A stretch of 64,000 nucleotides of DNA from contig NC_052475.1 in assembly GCF_009730915.1 (NCBI RefSeq), positions 1,798,001 through 1,862,000 of the forward strand. The letters are read 5' to 3'. The translations under genes were made by a program, and so were the position numbers. Origin of the DNA: Dioscorea cayenensis subsp. rotundata. Lineage: Eukaryota; Streptophyta; Magnoliopsida; Dioscoreales; Dioscoreaceae. Positions within the stretch are counted from its first letter, which is position 1. Each line of letters begins with the position of its first letter. This document shows positions 1-10,200 of this stretch, in pieces. The notes beneath the pieces were generated by a model. The model had not been told where the DNA came from. It saw only the letters and a list, made by a program, of their open reading frames with translations, and searched no databases.

Positions 1-66
1 CAATTTTGTGCTTTATATTGGAAAAAAATGAAGCATTCTTCTTTGTTTTATTCTACCTAGCGTAGA

Positions 67-2857
67 CATGCTTACTCACTAAGAGAGCTCAAACAGGCAC
101 TGAGCTTGCTGGATTCCGTTGTAACAGAAACACTCTTCACCTTCAGTGTCATGGCTGCGGTGGAATGATGCCTTCTAGACCTGACATTGGCATGCCTCAA
201 CATTGTATGTGACTTATTTCTTATTATTTAGGATTCTGTGTTTCTTTATTCCTTAAACATGTAGAATTTAAGTTATACGTAAATTAATCTATTGTGCTAA
301 TGAGGAATCATCTTATATGTATAGTGTGTATATCTTGATATCACATAATTGTGTTCAAATTGCTTTATAGGATTTAAGTTGAAAATGATTTTCTTCATTA
401 GAATTGGTAAAATCCTAACATCAGTGTCTTAAAAGTAGGTGTGGTCTATATTTTGATCCATTGCAGTTTTTTTGTTTTCAGCATGCTTCCTGGCAAACTC
501 ATGTATATAATAATCCTTCCAAATTCTGTCTTCCAGGCTTGGGTTGTGACAGAGCATTCTGTGGGGCTTATTGGGTTGCTCAAGGTTTAGATGCAAGTGA
601 GTTTGGAGTAATTTGCCCACATGAAACATTCAAACCAGTATGTTTACTTGCCACAATTCCTTTTTTGTTTCCTTGGAGTTAGAGGAACAAAAGAAACCTT
701 TGCACAGCTACTTCACCATATTCATGGAGTAATTTGACTAATGTGATCATTGTCAGCTTTTCATTGCAAAATTGACAAGCATTTATTTTGTCAATATTCC
801 ATGACAATGAAAGTGAACATAAGTATAAGCTTCACTAAAAAATATAAATTTTATTCCTCTAACTCAAAGGAAACTAAAAGGAGTTGTGGCAAGTTGTTGG
901 GCTTATTGGGTTGCTTGAGGTTTAGATGCAAGTGAATTTGGCTTAATTTGCCCACGTGAAACATTCAAACCAGTAATGTTTACTTGCCACAACTCTCTTT
1001 TGTTTCCATGGAGCCGGAGGAATAAAATGTTTATTTTCTGGTGAAACTTATACTTATGTTCGCTTTAGTTGTCATGGAATATTGATGGAATAAATGCTTG
1101 TCAATTTTGCAATGAAAAGTTGACAATGATCAGATCAGTCAAATTACTCCTTATGAATATGGTGAAGTACATGTTGCGCACTGGTTTCTTTTGTTCATAG
1201 AGAAGGATTATGAGATACATTCTTAGGCTTTTATTCCATTGCCACACACACACCCATTTTTTTTTAAAAAAAAAAACTTTTTGTTTTGGTAAAGGTGCCT
1301 GTTCTATCTCTAAAGTGGTAATTTTCTTCCCAACTTTTTATTTCTAAACTTCCTTCCATTTTTGGATGGGTATGTCAATTCAGACCATAATTTGAGAGTC
1401 CTGAGTATTGGTTTTACTCAGGTTGGATCACTCTAGTCTGGTTTACTGATACCCTTGTCTGAAGTAAGGGGAACCATATCTTGTGTTAAGAGGTTATAGG
1501 TTGAAACCATGACCTATGGCTTCTCTTTGGAAGCAACTATGATTTTAGATTGTTTAGCAACTCAGAACCACCCCACAAGTTATGGAGTTTTGGCAAGATA
1601 TTTCCATAAGGTCAGATTTATTTACCCAAAAACTGTTCGGATGCCATTTAAGTAAGCTACTCAGTTTATAACTTCCGATGTTATTTAGCAAGCAAACTTG
1701 CTTTCCATGTGTGCTTCATCAGCGTTGGACTGATATGTCACTGGAGCTATTTCTTTTGCAGGTTGTTGAACATTCTATTTTAAGAATTCCAGACTCAGCA
1801 CACAACAATAATCGATATGAAAGAGATGTATGAATCCTTCTAGCAATAAACCTTTCCTGTTGGAGATCCTAGGCTTTTCTTATTCACACAAACATCAATT
1901 TATTTATTTGCTGTCTTTATTAGGTCACGGAAAAGTGTATCCAGCATACTGGGAAAACATTTCAGGCTGTGATTTCTGAGTGGATCATGAAGTTTGTCAA
2001 GAAAGAGATTGGTAAGGTTCTACTTCTGTATGCATCCATTGACAATCCAAGTTATAAGCTACATAACCCTTGTCACAGATTCCTTGTACATTACTTTGTT
2101 TAATCCTGGATAAACATTCGCCATTGTTCTATTAGAATGATATGATGTTTTAATCATCAGATTTAAATGCCATGTGGTAAATAATCAACATTTGCTACTA
2201 TAGATAGTCTGGAGGATGAATCTTGTTTCGTTCTTGATACTGTTCCCAAGTTGATGTAAATTTTGTATTACATTAACCAGTCGATTATAGATAATAATCT
2301 TGAGAATAACCCTTTTCATGCAGACAGATCAAGGCTACAATTAAATCACGCAGAAATGATCTCTGAAAGAACACACCTTTGCAGGTTATAAATTATCTTA
2401 ACATTTTATTCAATTATTATATTTATACTAACCACTCTCTTAGTGTTAGCTCTTTACTCATATTGTTAATTGATGATACCTGGAATTGTAATGCTTGATT
2501 GTTTAAATTAAACAGAGGTTGTTATGACAAATTGGTTGATTACCTCCTATATTGGTTTCGGGTATCTTTACCTTGCCATGTAAGCACTCGCAATCATCTT
2601 CTCAATTTTGTTTCATTGCCACCAACTCACCTGTTGTATTCTTCAGATCATTTGTTTAGTTGTTAAGCACTTGTGCTTGTGTACTAAATACCAAATTAAT
2701 TATATTTGTTTAATCAAATTAGCTGCTCCCACCTGATGCATTGGTAAGAGAAGACTGCTGGTATGGCTCTTCGTGTCGCACGCAGCACCACAGCGACGAA
2801 CATGCTCGGAAAAGGAACCATGTCTGCCGGCCAACCAGAGGAAGCATTAATCCTTGA
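67..2857 (+). CDS. CHFR-like E3 ubiquitin ligase, C-terminal exons (5' end outside window)
   Basis: CHFR-type checkpoint E3 ligases carry an FHA domain, a RING finger and a C-terminal cysteine-rich region. Only the cysteine-rich end is present here. Exons traced by phase: about 67-204 (first boundary uncertain), 537-637, 1762-1827, 1924-2011, 2324-2384, 2516-2579, 2723-2857. The first shows CHGCGGMMPSRPDIG and the second CLGCDRAFCGAYWVAQG, the hallmark zinc-binding block of CHFR; the third reads SILRIPDSAHNNNRYERD. Later exons encode VTEKCIQHTGKTFQAVISEW, DYLLYWFRVSLPCH and a short basic tail ending at TGA 2855-2857. All junctions are GT-AG and keep frame. The FHA and RING domains must lie upstream of base 1. 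The intron at 638-1761 holds a large exon-derived inverted repeat (separate entry). Family assignment is firm; catalytic competence cannot be judged from this part. Confidence 0.86.
563..1196. repeat. Exon-derived nested direct and inverted duplication inside a CHFR-like intron
   Basis: Bases about 563-690 (the second half of exon 537-637 plus its donor and intron start) recur in the same orientation at about 898-1022. In addition, 684-893 and 983-1196 are imperfect inverted copies of each other. The second exon copy therefore sits at the loop end of a roughly 210-bp stem. The copied exon keeps the CCAGTA donor context, but a CAA codon of the original corresponds to TGA, so it cannot serve as an in-frame exon. 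There are no terminal motifs of a known transposon family; a local duplication plus inversion explains it best. Confidence 0.85.
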
Positions 2858-4106
2858 TAATTTCATCACACTTGCTATCTGAAACTGCAGGTCTGTAAAT
2901 TATTATAACTATTGTTATTTCAGTCTCTAAATTATCATCCTCAATGGCATTGGATCCTCTTGCAGTCATAGTTTCAAATTCATTGCCTGGCTGTGTCCTA
3001 TGATAAGGGATGCCATCAACCTTTAATGAGGTCAATTGTTATTGAAGTCTACTTGTTTTCTTTCATTGTTCTTTGTCCGGCTAATCCCCTAGTCCCTCCT
3101 TTTTAAAGATAAACAAAGATCCATTTAGGTTTGATTCCATCAAATGAGATCTGATCAGGGATCAAAACAAAATAAAAAAAACACTTTGTTTCAGAGTTGG
3201 TGGGTTGGTGGGTGGGTGGCCCCGCCATTTTGCCAGAGAAATTAAAGAAAAAGAGAGGGGAAGAGAGGAATCTTAATCGCAGGAAAGAGGGAGGATGACA
3301 GCATGATGAAGGGGGAGCAGCTGCTGCGATTGGCGTGCTGCTATCCACGTGTCGTGCAGTGGTACGGTCTGATTGTCCATGTACGGCCCTGATTGCTCGT
3401 AATGAGCTGTGGCTGCAGTTGCGATGCAATGCGCGGTGACGCACGAGAGAAATTTCCGGCTAATCATGTCAGGACACGCGTCCGTCTTTTTACAATTCTC
3501 GTCCGAGATAATTATTAACTAAAATTTTTTAACTGAATTATTTTGGTTAAAGAAGAGTAGGAACTAATTATATGACTTGAAAAGAGGGAAAAAAAGACGA
3601 GAATATTTGACTTACGACGCCGAACAAGTTGTGCATCAACATCCAAAAAGAAAAAGATAAAAAAAAAAAAATAACAATAATTAAAGGTGATTGATTCATA
3701 GCCATAGAGAAAGGAGTCTATGGAGATGGGAGAGAAGGACAATCAGGTCAAATCACAACGCGGAGAAGGAGAAGGCACGAGGTCAGTCCCAGACAAAAGT
3801 CCTAAATACACGGTAACTCTGGCCCAGCCTTTGGAGTTTAAACACCAAAAGATGAGTATGTTTGCCTTTCTTTAGAAACGATTGTGATATCAGACCCAAT
3901 CCTTCCCCACATTTTTAATTATTCTTCATCATATTTTTTATTATTATTATAACATTAAAGTAATAATTAAAAAACAATAATAATGATAACAATAGCACAA
4001 GATGATGAATACGTGAGGGTAAAGGAGAAAAACTCTGATAAAAAAACCACCGTAACAAACACAGACATTGACTGTTTTCCTCAACGTTAGAAAGGAAACC
4101 TACCTA

Positions 4107-4144
<38 letters not shown>

Positions 4145-4529
4145 AATGGCAAACCAAAGAGAGAGAGAGAGAGAGAACAAAAACAATGTATGGAACTCCA
4201 AAAACTCCATTCCCCAGACACTGCATTGTTTCTCCTAAATAATCTATCTACATAAAATTCATTCTCCAAACTCATGAACACAGAAAACCAAGTACTTGAT
4301 GTAAAAGTAGTGAACTACTCGTAGTAGTAGTAGTAGTAGTAGCAGAAGAGCTAGTATAATAAAAACCAGCCACTCTAAATCTCACAAAACTCATCACCAT
4401 TAAAGTTGTAAATGAGCTTCTTTTCATAATATTAAAAAAAAAAAAAATCCAAATTTGAGAAATCCAAAGGCAAAGAGAAGCAGCAAGCAAGCAAGCAAGC
4501 ATTACCAGTAAACCAATGTTCTTTTTGAT
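2858..4529. other. Convergent spacer: 3' flanks of the CHFR-like and TCP genes
   Basis: There is no coding sequence I can support. A GC-richer patch around 3300-3480 contains a CCACGTGTC (G-box/ABRE-like) motif near 3344, but lies between two gene ends and has no gene start beside it. A (CT)n tract at 4113-4142 is followed by a (GA)n tract at about 4158-4176, both probably in the TCP 3' untranslated region. A short (GTA)n run lies at about 4319-4341. The rest is AT-rich unique sequence. Confidence 0.6.
4113..4176. repeat. (CT)15 and (GA)9 pair forming an inverted repeat
   Basis: A pure CT tract (4113-4142) and a pure GA tract (about 4158-4176) are separated by about 15 bases. In a transcript of either strand they could pair into a hairpin of up to 9-10 dinucleotides. 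They lie about 350-420 bases beyond the TCP stop codon, a plausible position for its 3' untranslated region. Confidence 0.75.
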
Positions 4530-6011
4530 TCACTGTGAGTTTGTTTGGTGGTCTTCGCCACCACCACCTCCACCACCCTCTGCACCACCACCACCACCAC
4601 CACCACCTTCTTGTTGTTGTTGTTGATGATGATGATGATGTTGAGCATGCTGATGGTGGTGCCGTGTGTCCAAGTGGTGTTGGTGATGCTCGGAGCTCAT
4701 GCTCAAAGCTCCACCTCTGTTGTAAGCATTCAGAGCTGCAAGCATTCCCAGGTTCGTCTCCGCCATTCCCAACCCCAAATGCTGTGACGCTGCCTGGCCG
4801 GCACCGGCACCGGCACCGGCACCGGGGTTGTGCTGTTGGAGTAGCATTGAACCCAACGGCAACCGCCCACTTTGGAGTTCAAGCGCACTGGGGATGTTAA
4901 TCCTTGACATGAACTGCAATGGTGCTTGAATCGTGCTCCCACCGGCACCGGTGGGGATCGCCGTGCGATACGGTGTCGTTCCTGATGGGAATGCCCATAA
5001 TGAAGGCTGCTCTGTTGCTCCGGCCGCCGCCCCGGCCATGGATGGAGTGTTTGAGCTTGCCGACACGGGGAGCATCCAGAAAGCGGCACTCGTGGGAGCC
5101 GGAGCTGCAGCCACTGCCCACATTGCAGCTGCCGGTAGGACGTTGGGTTCTTGAGAAGGACGTTGATGGAGTTGCAAACCTCCGCCTTTTCTCACCACCT
5201 TCGCCGTCGTCGTCGTAGGCGACGACGGCCCCGCCCCGGATCCACCCCCACTCTCTTCCCTCTGAGACGACTCCGGGTGCTGCTGCTGCTGCTCTCCTTT
5301 GAAGAGATCCTCTCTGAATCTCTTCCTCAAATAGTTGTCGGTGGACTCACTCCCGTTGCCGCCGGCGCCGGCGCCCAACCCCTCGATTTGGTCCCCAGAT
5401 CCAAGCATCTGATGGTGCTGATGATGCGGGAGCTGAAACCCTAACAACGCCGCCGCCGCATCAGGACTCTCTTCATAATGATGCGAAAGCGCCAGAGCGT
5501 GAAAAGAGTGCGGCTGCTGCTGCTGTGCCACTCTCGACGCCGGCGCCGACACCGACGATCCACTACTCCTCAACGAAACATTCAAAGTTGAGAAATTCGC
5601 CGGAATAGTACCAGTCCCCGTAGCAGCGACAATCGCCGGCTCCGCTTGCTGAAGCAACCACTCAATCGTCTCCCCATCAGACTTATGCCCTAGTTCCCTC
5701 GTCAACTGGAAAACCCTCGCCGCACAAGCCGCCGGCATCCGGATTCTTCGTCCTCTTCCATCAACCTTAGTATGCCTATCTTTTGACGAGCGTTTCACGG
5801 TGGTGGTTGCGGTGGTGGTGCTGGTGGTGGTGGTTTTCTTAGAGCCGGTGGTGGGGATGGAAGGCATGAGAGAGTTGGTTTGGAGAGGGACAAGTTGAAG
5901 AGGAGTAGCTCCAGCTCCGGCGCCGGCGCCGGAGTTAGTCTTAGAGCTTGTGCTGCTGGTTGTGCTGTTGGAAGGGATGGCATCACAACGCACATGATCT
6001 GTTTGATCCAT
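4530..6011 (-). CDS. TCP8: Class I TCP transcription factor, TCP8-like
   Basis: Intronless 493-codon reading frame. A plant-specific basic helix-loop-helix-like TCP domain lies at about residues 77-131, starting [17 protein letters not shown] and running through [20 protein letters not shown]. The short basic region (GRGRRIR) is the class I (PCF) form, which binds GTGGGNCC/TGGGCC-type sites. After it come [20 protein letters not shown] and, near the C terminus, FWMLPV and [11 protein letters not shown], a combination I associate with TCP8 rather than TCP14/15/20. Low-complexity segments are prominent: Gly-Ala runs, a His/Gln block and a long Gly run near the C terminus. The start codon fits the usual short acidic/serine-rich N terminus, and a pyrimidine-rich leader lies upstream. 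Class I TCPs act in the nucleus in growth, cell-cycle and immunity programmes. Family is certain; the TCP8 subtype is likely. Confidence 0.93.
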   Translation of the reverse strand: MDQTDHVRCDAIPSNSTTSSTSSKTNSGAGAGAGATPLQLVPLQTNSLMPSIPTTGSKKTTTTSTTTATTTVKRSSKDRHTKVDGRGRRIRMPAACAARVFQLTRELGHKSDGETIEWLLQQAEPAIVAATGTGTIPANFSTLNVSLRSSGSSVSAPASRVAQQQQPHSFHALALSHHYEESPDAAAALLGFQLPHHQHHQMLGSGDQIEGLGAGAGGNGSESTDNYLRKRFREDLFKGEQQQQHPESSQREESGGGSGAGPSSPTTTTAKVVRKGGGLQLHQRPSQEPNVLPAAAMWAVAAAPAPTSAAFWMLPVSASSNTPSMAGAAAGATEQPSLWAFPSGTTPYRTAIPTGAGGSTIQAPLQFMSRINIPSALELQSGRLPLGSMLLQQHNPGAGAGAGAGQAASQHLGLGMAETNLGMLAALNAYNRGGALSMSSEHHQHHLDTRHHHQHAQHHHHHQQQQQEGGGGGGGGAEGGGGGGGEDHQTNSQ

Positions 6012-6310
6012 TGCTTCAAAGAAAAAAAGTTAAAATTGTAACCATGAAACTCTAAAACTCTCTTTTTTTTTTCCCTTGTTTTTTTCTTCTAAACCTGCCC
6101 CATCTGCTTCCCTCCTCTCTCTCTCTCTCTCTCTCTCTCTCAAACAAAAAAAACAATAAATATATATATATATATAAAAAGAAGAAAGAAGAGATAGAGA
6201 TGGAGAGAGAGGTTTAGGGTTTGGTGGAGAGAGAATGATGATGATGATGATGATGATGATTGTATGGGTTGATGAGTGGTGTTTGGTTTTAGGGTTAGGG
6301 TTTGTTTTTT
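6012..6310 (-). promoter_or_regulatory. Leader/proximal promoter of the TCP gene with telo-boxes and GA/CT tracts
   Basis: Upstream of the TCP start on the minus strand lie a CT run at about 6113-6140, a (TA)n run near 6160-6174, an (ATG)n run at about 6234-6260, and two telo-box motifs read on the minus strand as AAACCCTAAACC (6211-6222) and AAACCCTAACCCTAAAACC (6285-6303). Telo-boxes are common near transcription starts of plant growth and translation genes. The exact start of transcription cannot be seen. Confidence 0.6.
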
Positions 6311-6790
6311 TAAAGAAAAATAAAGGAAAAAGGAATTAAGTTATTTAGGGTAGTGTTTGTTTGTTAAAATGGGGTTTTGATGTTTGCAGAAGGAGAAGGA
6401 AGAGGAAGAGGAAGAGGAAGAGGAAGAGGAGTAGAGAGAGAGAATTCACTCGTGGGGCCTTGGAAGGTGGAATGCTAGAAATGGACATTGTTACCGCTTT
6501 GTGTTTTACTTGTTTACTTTTGTGTTTTTTTCTTACTATATACTTTGCTGCTGCGACTGTTGCTGTTACTGCTGTTGCTATTACTGCTACTACCACTCCT
6601 GCAGCCCTTGCTTGCTGTACCATACACATGTCAACCCTGCTTTTTATTTGTGTACCACTGACTGTCTGTAAATTTGTATAATTTTTTTTTTTTACTGCTG
6701 TTGTTGTTTTCAGTGTTGTTAGTAGTTTATTTTATTGATGAGAGTAGAAAATTATAAAAATATAAGTATTTGTATTAATCATCTTTGACA
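6311..6790. other. Upstream spacer of the TCP gene
   Basis: A purine-rich AGGAAG run lies at about 6390-6432. A GCT-rich stretch near 6545-6605 reads as short open frames on both strands with no recognisable product. I see no gene. Confidence 0.45.
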
Positions 6791-7252
6791 CTGCAAAACA
6801 GTGAAGAAATCTTACACAAATTTAACTAAATCCAGAGTTTGATTTTATAAAGAATAAGTTTAAATAATTTAGGTTTAAGCTAAATTAAATTATTGAATAA
6901 TCAGTCTAGGAAAATATGAAGTGTAATTGACTAAAATAATTAAAATGGGTTAAATAAATTTGCAATGAGATGCTAAATAAAAATTTCAAACTCAAAACCT
7001 CCTGAACACAAATACTGCAAAACAGTAAAGAAATCATACACAAATTTAACTAAATCCAGAGAAGAAAATCCAGAGTTTGATTTTGTAACGAATAAGTTTA
7101 AATAATTTAGGTTTATGCTAAATTAAATTATTGAATAATCAGTCTAGGAAAACATGAAGTGTAATTGACTAAAATAATTAAAATGGGTTAAATAAATTTG
7201 CAATGAGATGCTAAATAAAAATTTCAAACTCAAGACCTCCCGAACACAAATA
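6791..7252. repeat. Tandem direct duplication, units of about 224 and 238 bp
   Basis: Unit 1 spans 6791-7014 and unit 2 spans 7015-7252. Both start CTGCAAAACAGT and end GAACACAAATA and differ at only a handful of positions. The second is about 14 bp longer because of a small internal duplication around CCAGAG. Neither unit encodes protein or carries terminal inverted repeats. High identity implies a fairly recent tandem duplication. Confidence 0.88.
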
Positions 7253-10200
7253 AGATGAAAAATTACTAGATTATACTTTGGTTTTTAGTACTTAATTGTT
7301 CCACGTTAATTTTTTATAATAAAAAACTATGTATTTCATTTCTTTTGCTCTTCTTAAATGAGTTAAATCTGGTTTCTTGATTGTTTCAATTCAATTTTTT
7401 TTAATGGAAAAATCTATATTTTATTTCTTATGTGTTTTTCTTCTATATTGGGATCATTCAATTGTTTTTATATTTGTATTTATTTATTTTTTAAAATTTA
7501 TACAAATATATCATATATATTATTTATCATAATGGGAGATATTGGCAGTATATTCATCAATGGGATTAGGGAGTATAAGAAATAAGTTTTCCTGATTTAA
7601 TGAAACCATTAATCCATGTTCAAGAATCTCTTAGCACATGTTGTTGAAGATAGAAATGAGGTAGTTTTAACCTTATTATGCATCATAACCCCTGTTTAAT
7701 TTTTTTTTAATTTAATTTAATTTTTGTGTATTTCGTTAGTCCATGTACTTATATTAATTATCTTTCACAAAATAACTCACAGTATACATAATTGTGATTG
7801 ATTTTGATAGCATATTTATGAATGAAAGCAAATTAGTTGAAAATGGATGAACCCTCATAAAGATCAAGCCAAGCTTTTAATTCATAGGTTTTCCTTGCTT
7901 TCTTCAGTATTTTTATTTTCTTACTTTAATAACTTATGGCCACTTTTTATTATTTGTAATTTTTAAAGTGCTCGATCAAATAGTAACATTATCAATGATA
8001 TTTTCCCTTTATTTTCAAAATATTTTTTTTGGGGAATTAAAAAATATATATATTGTGATTTCATAAATTTTCAAAATATGGACAAATGATTTTCTTTTAT
8101 TTATTTAAAGATATGTGATTTTTCAGATTTAAAAAACCTGTCCACATGACATTAAAAAATAATTTTATTTGATTTTTGAATTTTTCTAAAAAAATTTAAT
8201 GAATTTTGGGAAAGATTAAGACAGTGGTTGAAGATTACCTCATATGTAATATAATGTAATGAGGACAAAATAAATGAATTGGCTTGAACTTTTGTTTCTA
8301 TCGTTTGTGTTTTTTTCACATCATATCACTGCTCTTGCAATCTATATAGACATCATTTTCCCCTTTTTTATTAGCTTCATATAATCCTTATTTCTCTAAA
8401 TAATTATCTACCAATCAAAAGTATTAATGATGTATTAATATATATATACATATATGGGTATATTTAATCCATTTGAGTTTTAAGACTTAATAGAGTAAGT
8501 ATAACAATCATATTCTTTTTCTATCTAAAGTATGGACTTTGTTTGGACATTAATTCATAATGAAATAAATCAACAAGCAAAACAAATAAAAATATTAATA
8601 CTAAATTTAATTAAATAAAAAAACTAATAACTTTGTTCTCTATTTATTTAATCCAAATTAAAAAAAAACCACATGTTATATAAACAAGCATCAAGCATTT
8701 ACTATTGAAAAAAGTCAGTGACATACACATACATAAAATGCAATTACATTTTAAAGTTTGATTTCTGGTTGTCCTCAAAATAAAAACTCTACGTAAATTA
8801 TCAATATTAATACATTAATACAGCATGAGTTTGTTGGTTACATGTTCATTTATGAATAAAAAAAACATAATCAATATTTTTAACTCAATCATTAATTAAA
8901 CAGAAAAAGAATGAAAGAAAGTAATGAGGGTGAGAATCACATTTGACAACATATATTATTAAAAAAATATGCACATTATATAATGAATGGAATGATATTA
9001 AATTAAAAGTAAAAGTAAAGTTTAGAATAAAATAATCAATAAAAAGGAAGTTAATAAAATAAAGAGAGGGTGTGTAATAGTAGCAGTAGAAGTAGCAGTT
9101 CATAATACTATCCACTCCCCAGGTAATATGACCAGCAGCCAGGCCTTCCAGATGCCTTGTCAGAACACCAAATAAATTAAAAATACATAATAATATTAAT
9201 ATTAATATTAATATAATATATATATATATATAAGCATCTAATGCTCTTCACAGCTTATCCCAAGTCCCAACAACACACACTTCTCTTTCTAATAATAATT
9301 TTGATTTTAAAATTAATTATTTATTTTATTCCTTAGTTCTTCCATGAAATGTTATACATAACAATAAACATAATTTTCCTTAACCAAAGGAACAATGAGG
9401 CTTTATATTTTTTATGTTTTTGTTATTTTAAGTGAAAATATATTTTTTTTAAAACCACCATTAGTTTTTATATTTTTAATGTTTTGATTTTTCAAACAAA
9501 AATTTATACTACATTAATTGTTTTTTAATCTCTCCAACAGATTTTACGTCTATTTTTTCTAGTATTTTGTTGGAAAATAAAATAAAATGGATAAATTCAT
9601 CCAACTTAGAAGTCTAAATCAATATTTTTAAAATAAATAATAAAAAAAAGACTCTAATCAGTAGTAAAAATGTATATATTTACTAACATTTTTTGATATA
9701 TTGATATCGAATCTCCTCACATATCGTGTGAATATATATATATATATATATTAAAAAATTAATTTCGCATTTGTACCCATCCGTGGACCGTGACACACAT
9801 ACATTGTTTGCATTTTATAAATAAAAATATATAATTTAATTTATGTTTTATGAAGCAGTGTAATATTTATCTTTGGTCAACCCCACAATGCCCACTTGCT
9901 CCTTTTTTTTTTATCCACCACCGGCTATAAAAAGGTTAGTGCTACTAGTCTCTCTTTATTATTAAAAAAGAATTTATATGAACCTAGGTTGTATATATAT
10001 ATAGGTTTATTGGTTATTATAATCAATATATAAGTTATATAGTTCAAATATGTAAACATGTGATCAAGGATAAAAAAAATAATTATTACCAAAGTGTATT
10101 TTATTGGATATTAATATGAGAAGACCTTTTTATTTGACCATAACATTAACTTGTTTTTATAAAATTAATTTTTTTTCTTAAAAATTAAGTTGTTTATAAA

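Noticed and set aside
3103-3467. Two overlapping minus-strand open frames in the CHFR/TCP spacer
   Set aside because: No recognisable domain, low-complexity Ser/Phe-rich content, no splice or promoter context; the region lies between two gene 3' ends.
4535-5444. Several long plus-strand frames opposite the TCP gene
   Set aside because: They are antisense images of the GC-rich, low-complexity TCP coding sequence.
6345-6681. Opposed frames with valine/alanine-rich translation upstream of the TCP gene
   Set aside because: Caused by GCT/ACT triplet repetition; no domain and no conservation signal visible.
9200-9235. Regular TA and ATT runs considered as a CRISPR-like or satellite array
   Set aside because: Simple microsatellites without spacer-repeat organisation; no CRISPR array is expected or seen in this plant DNA.
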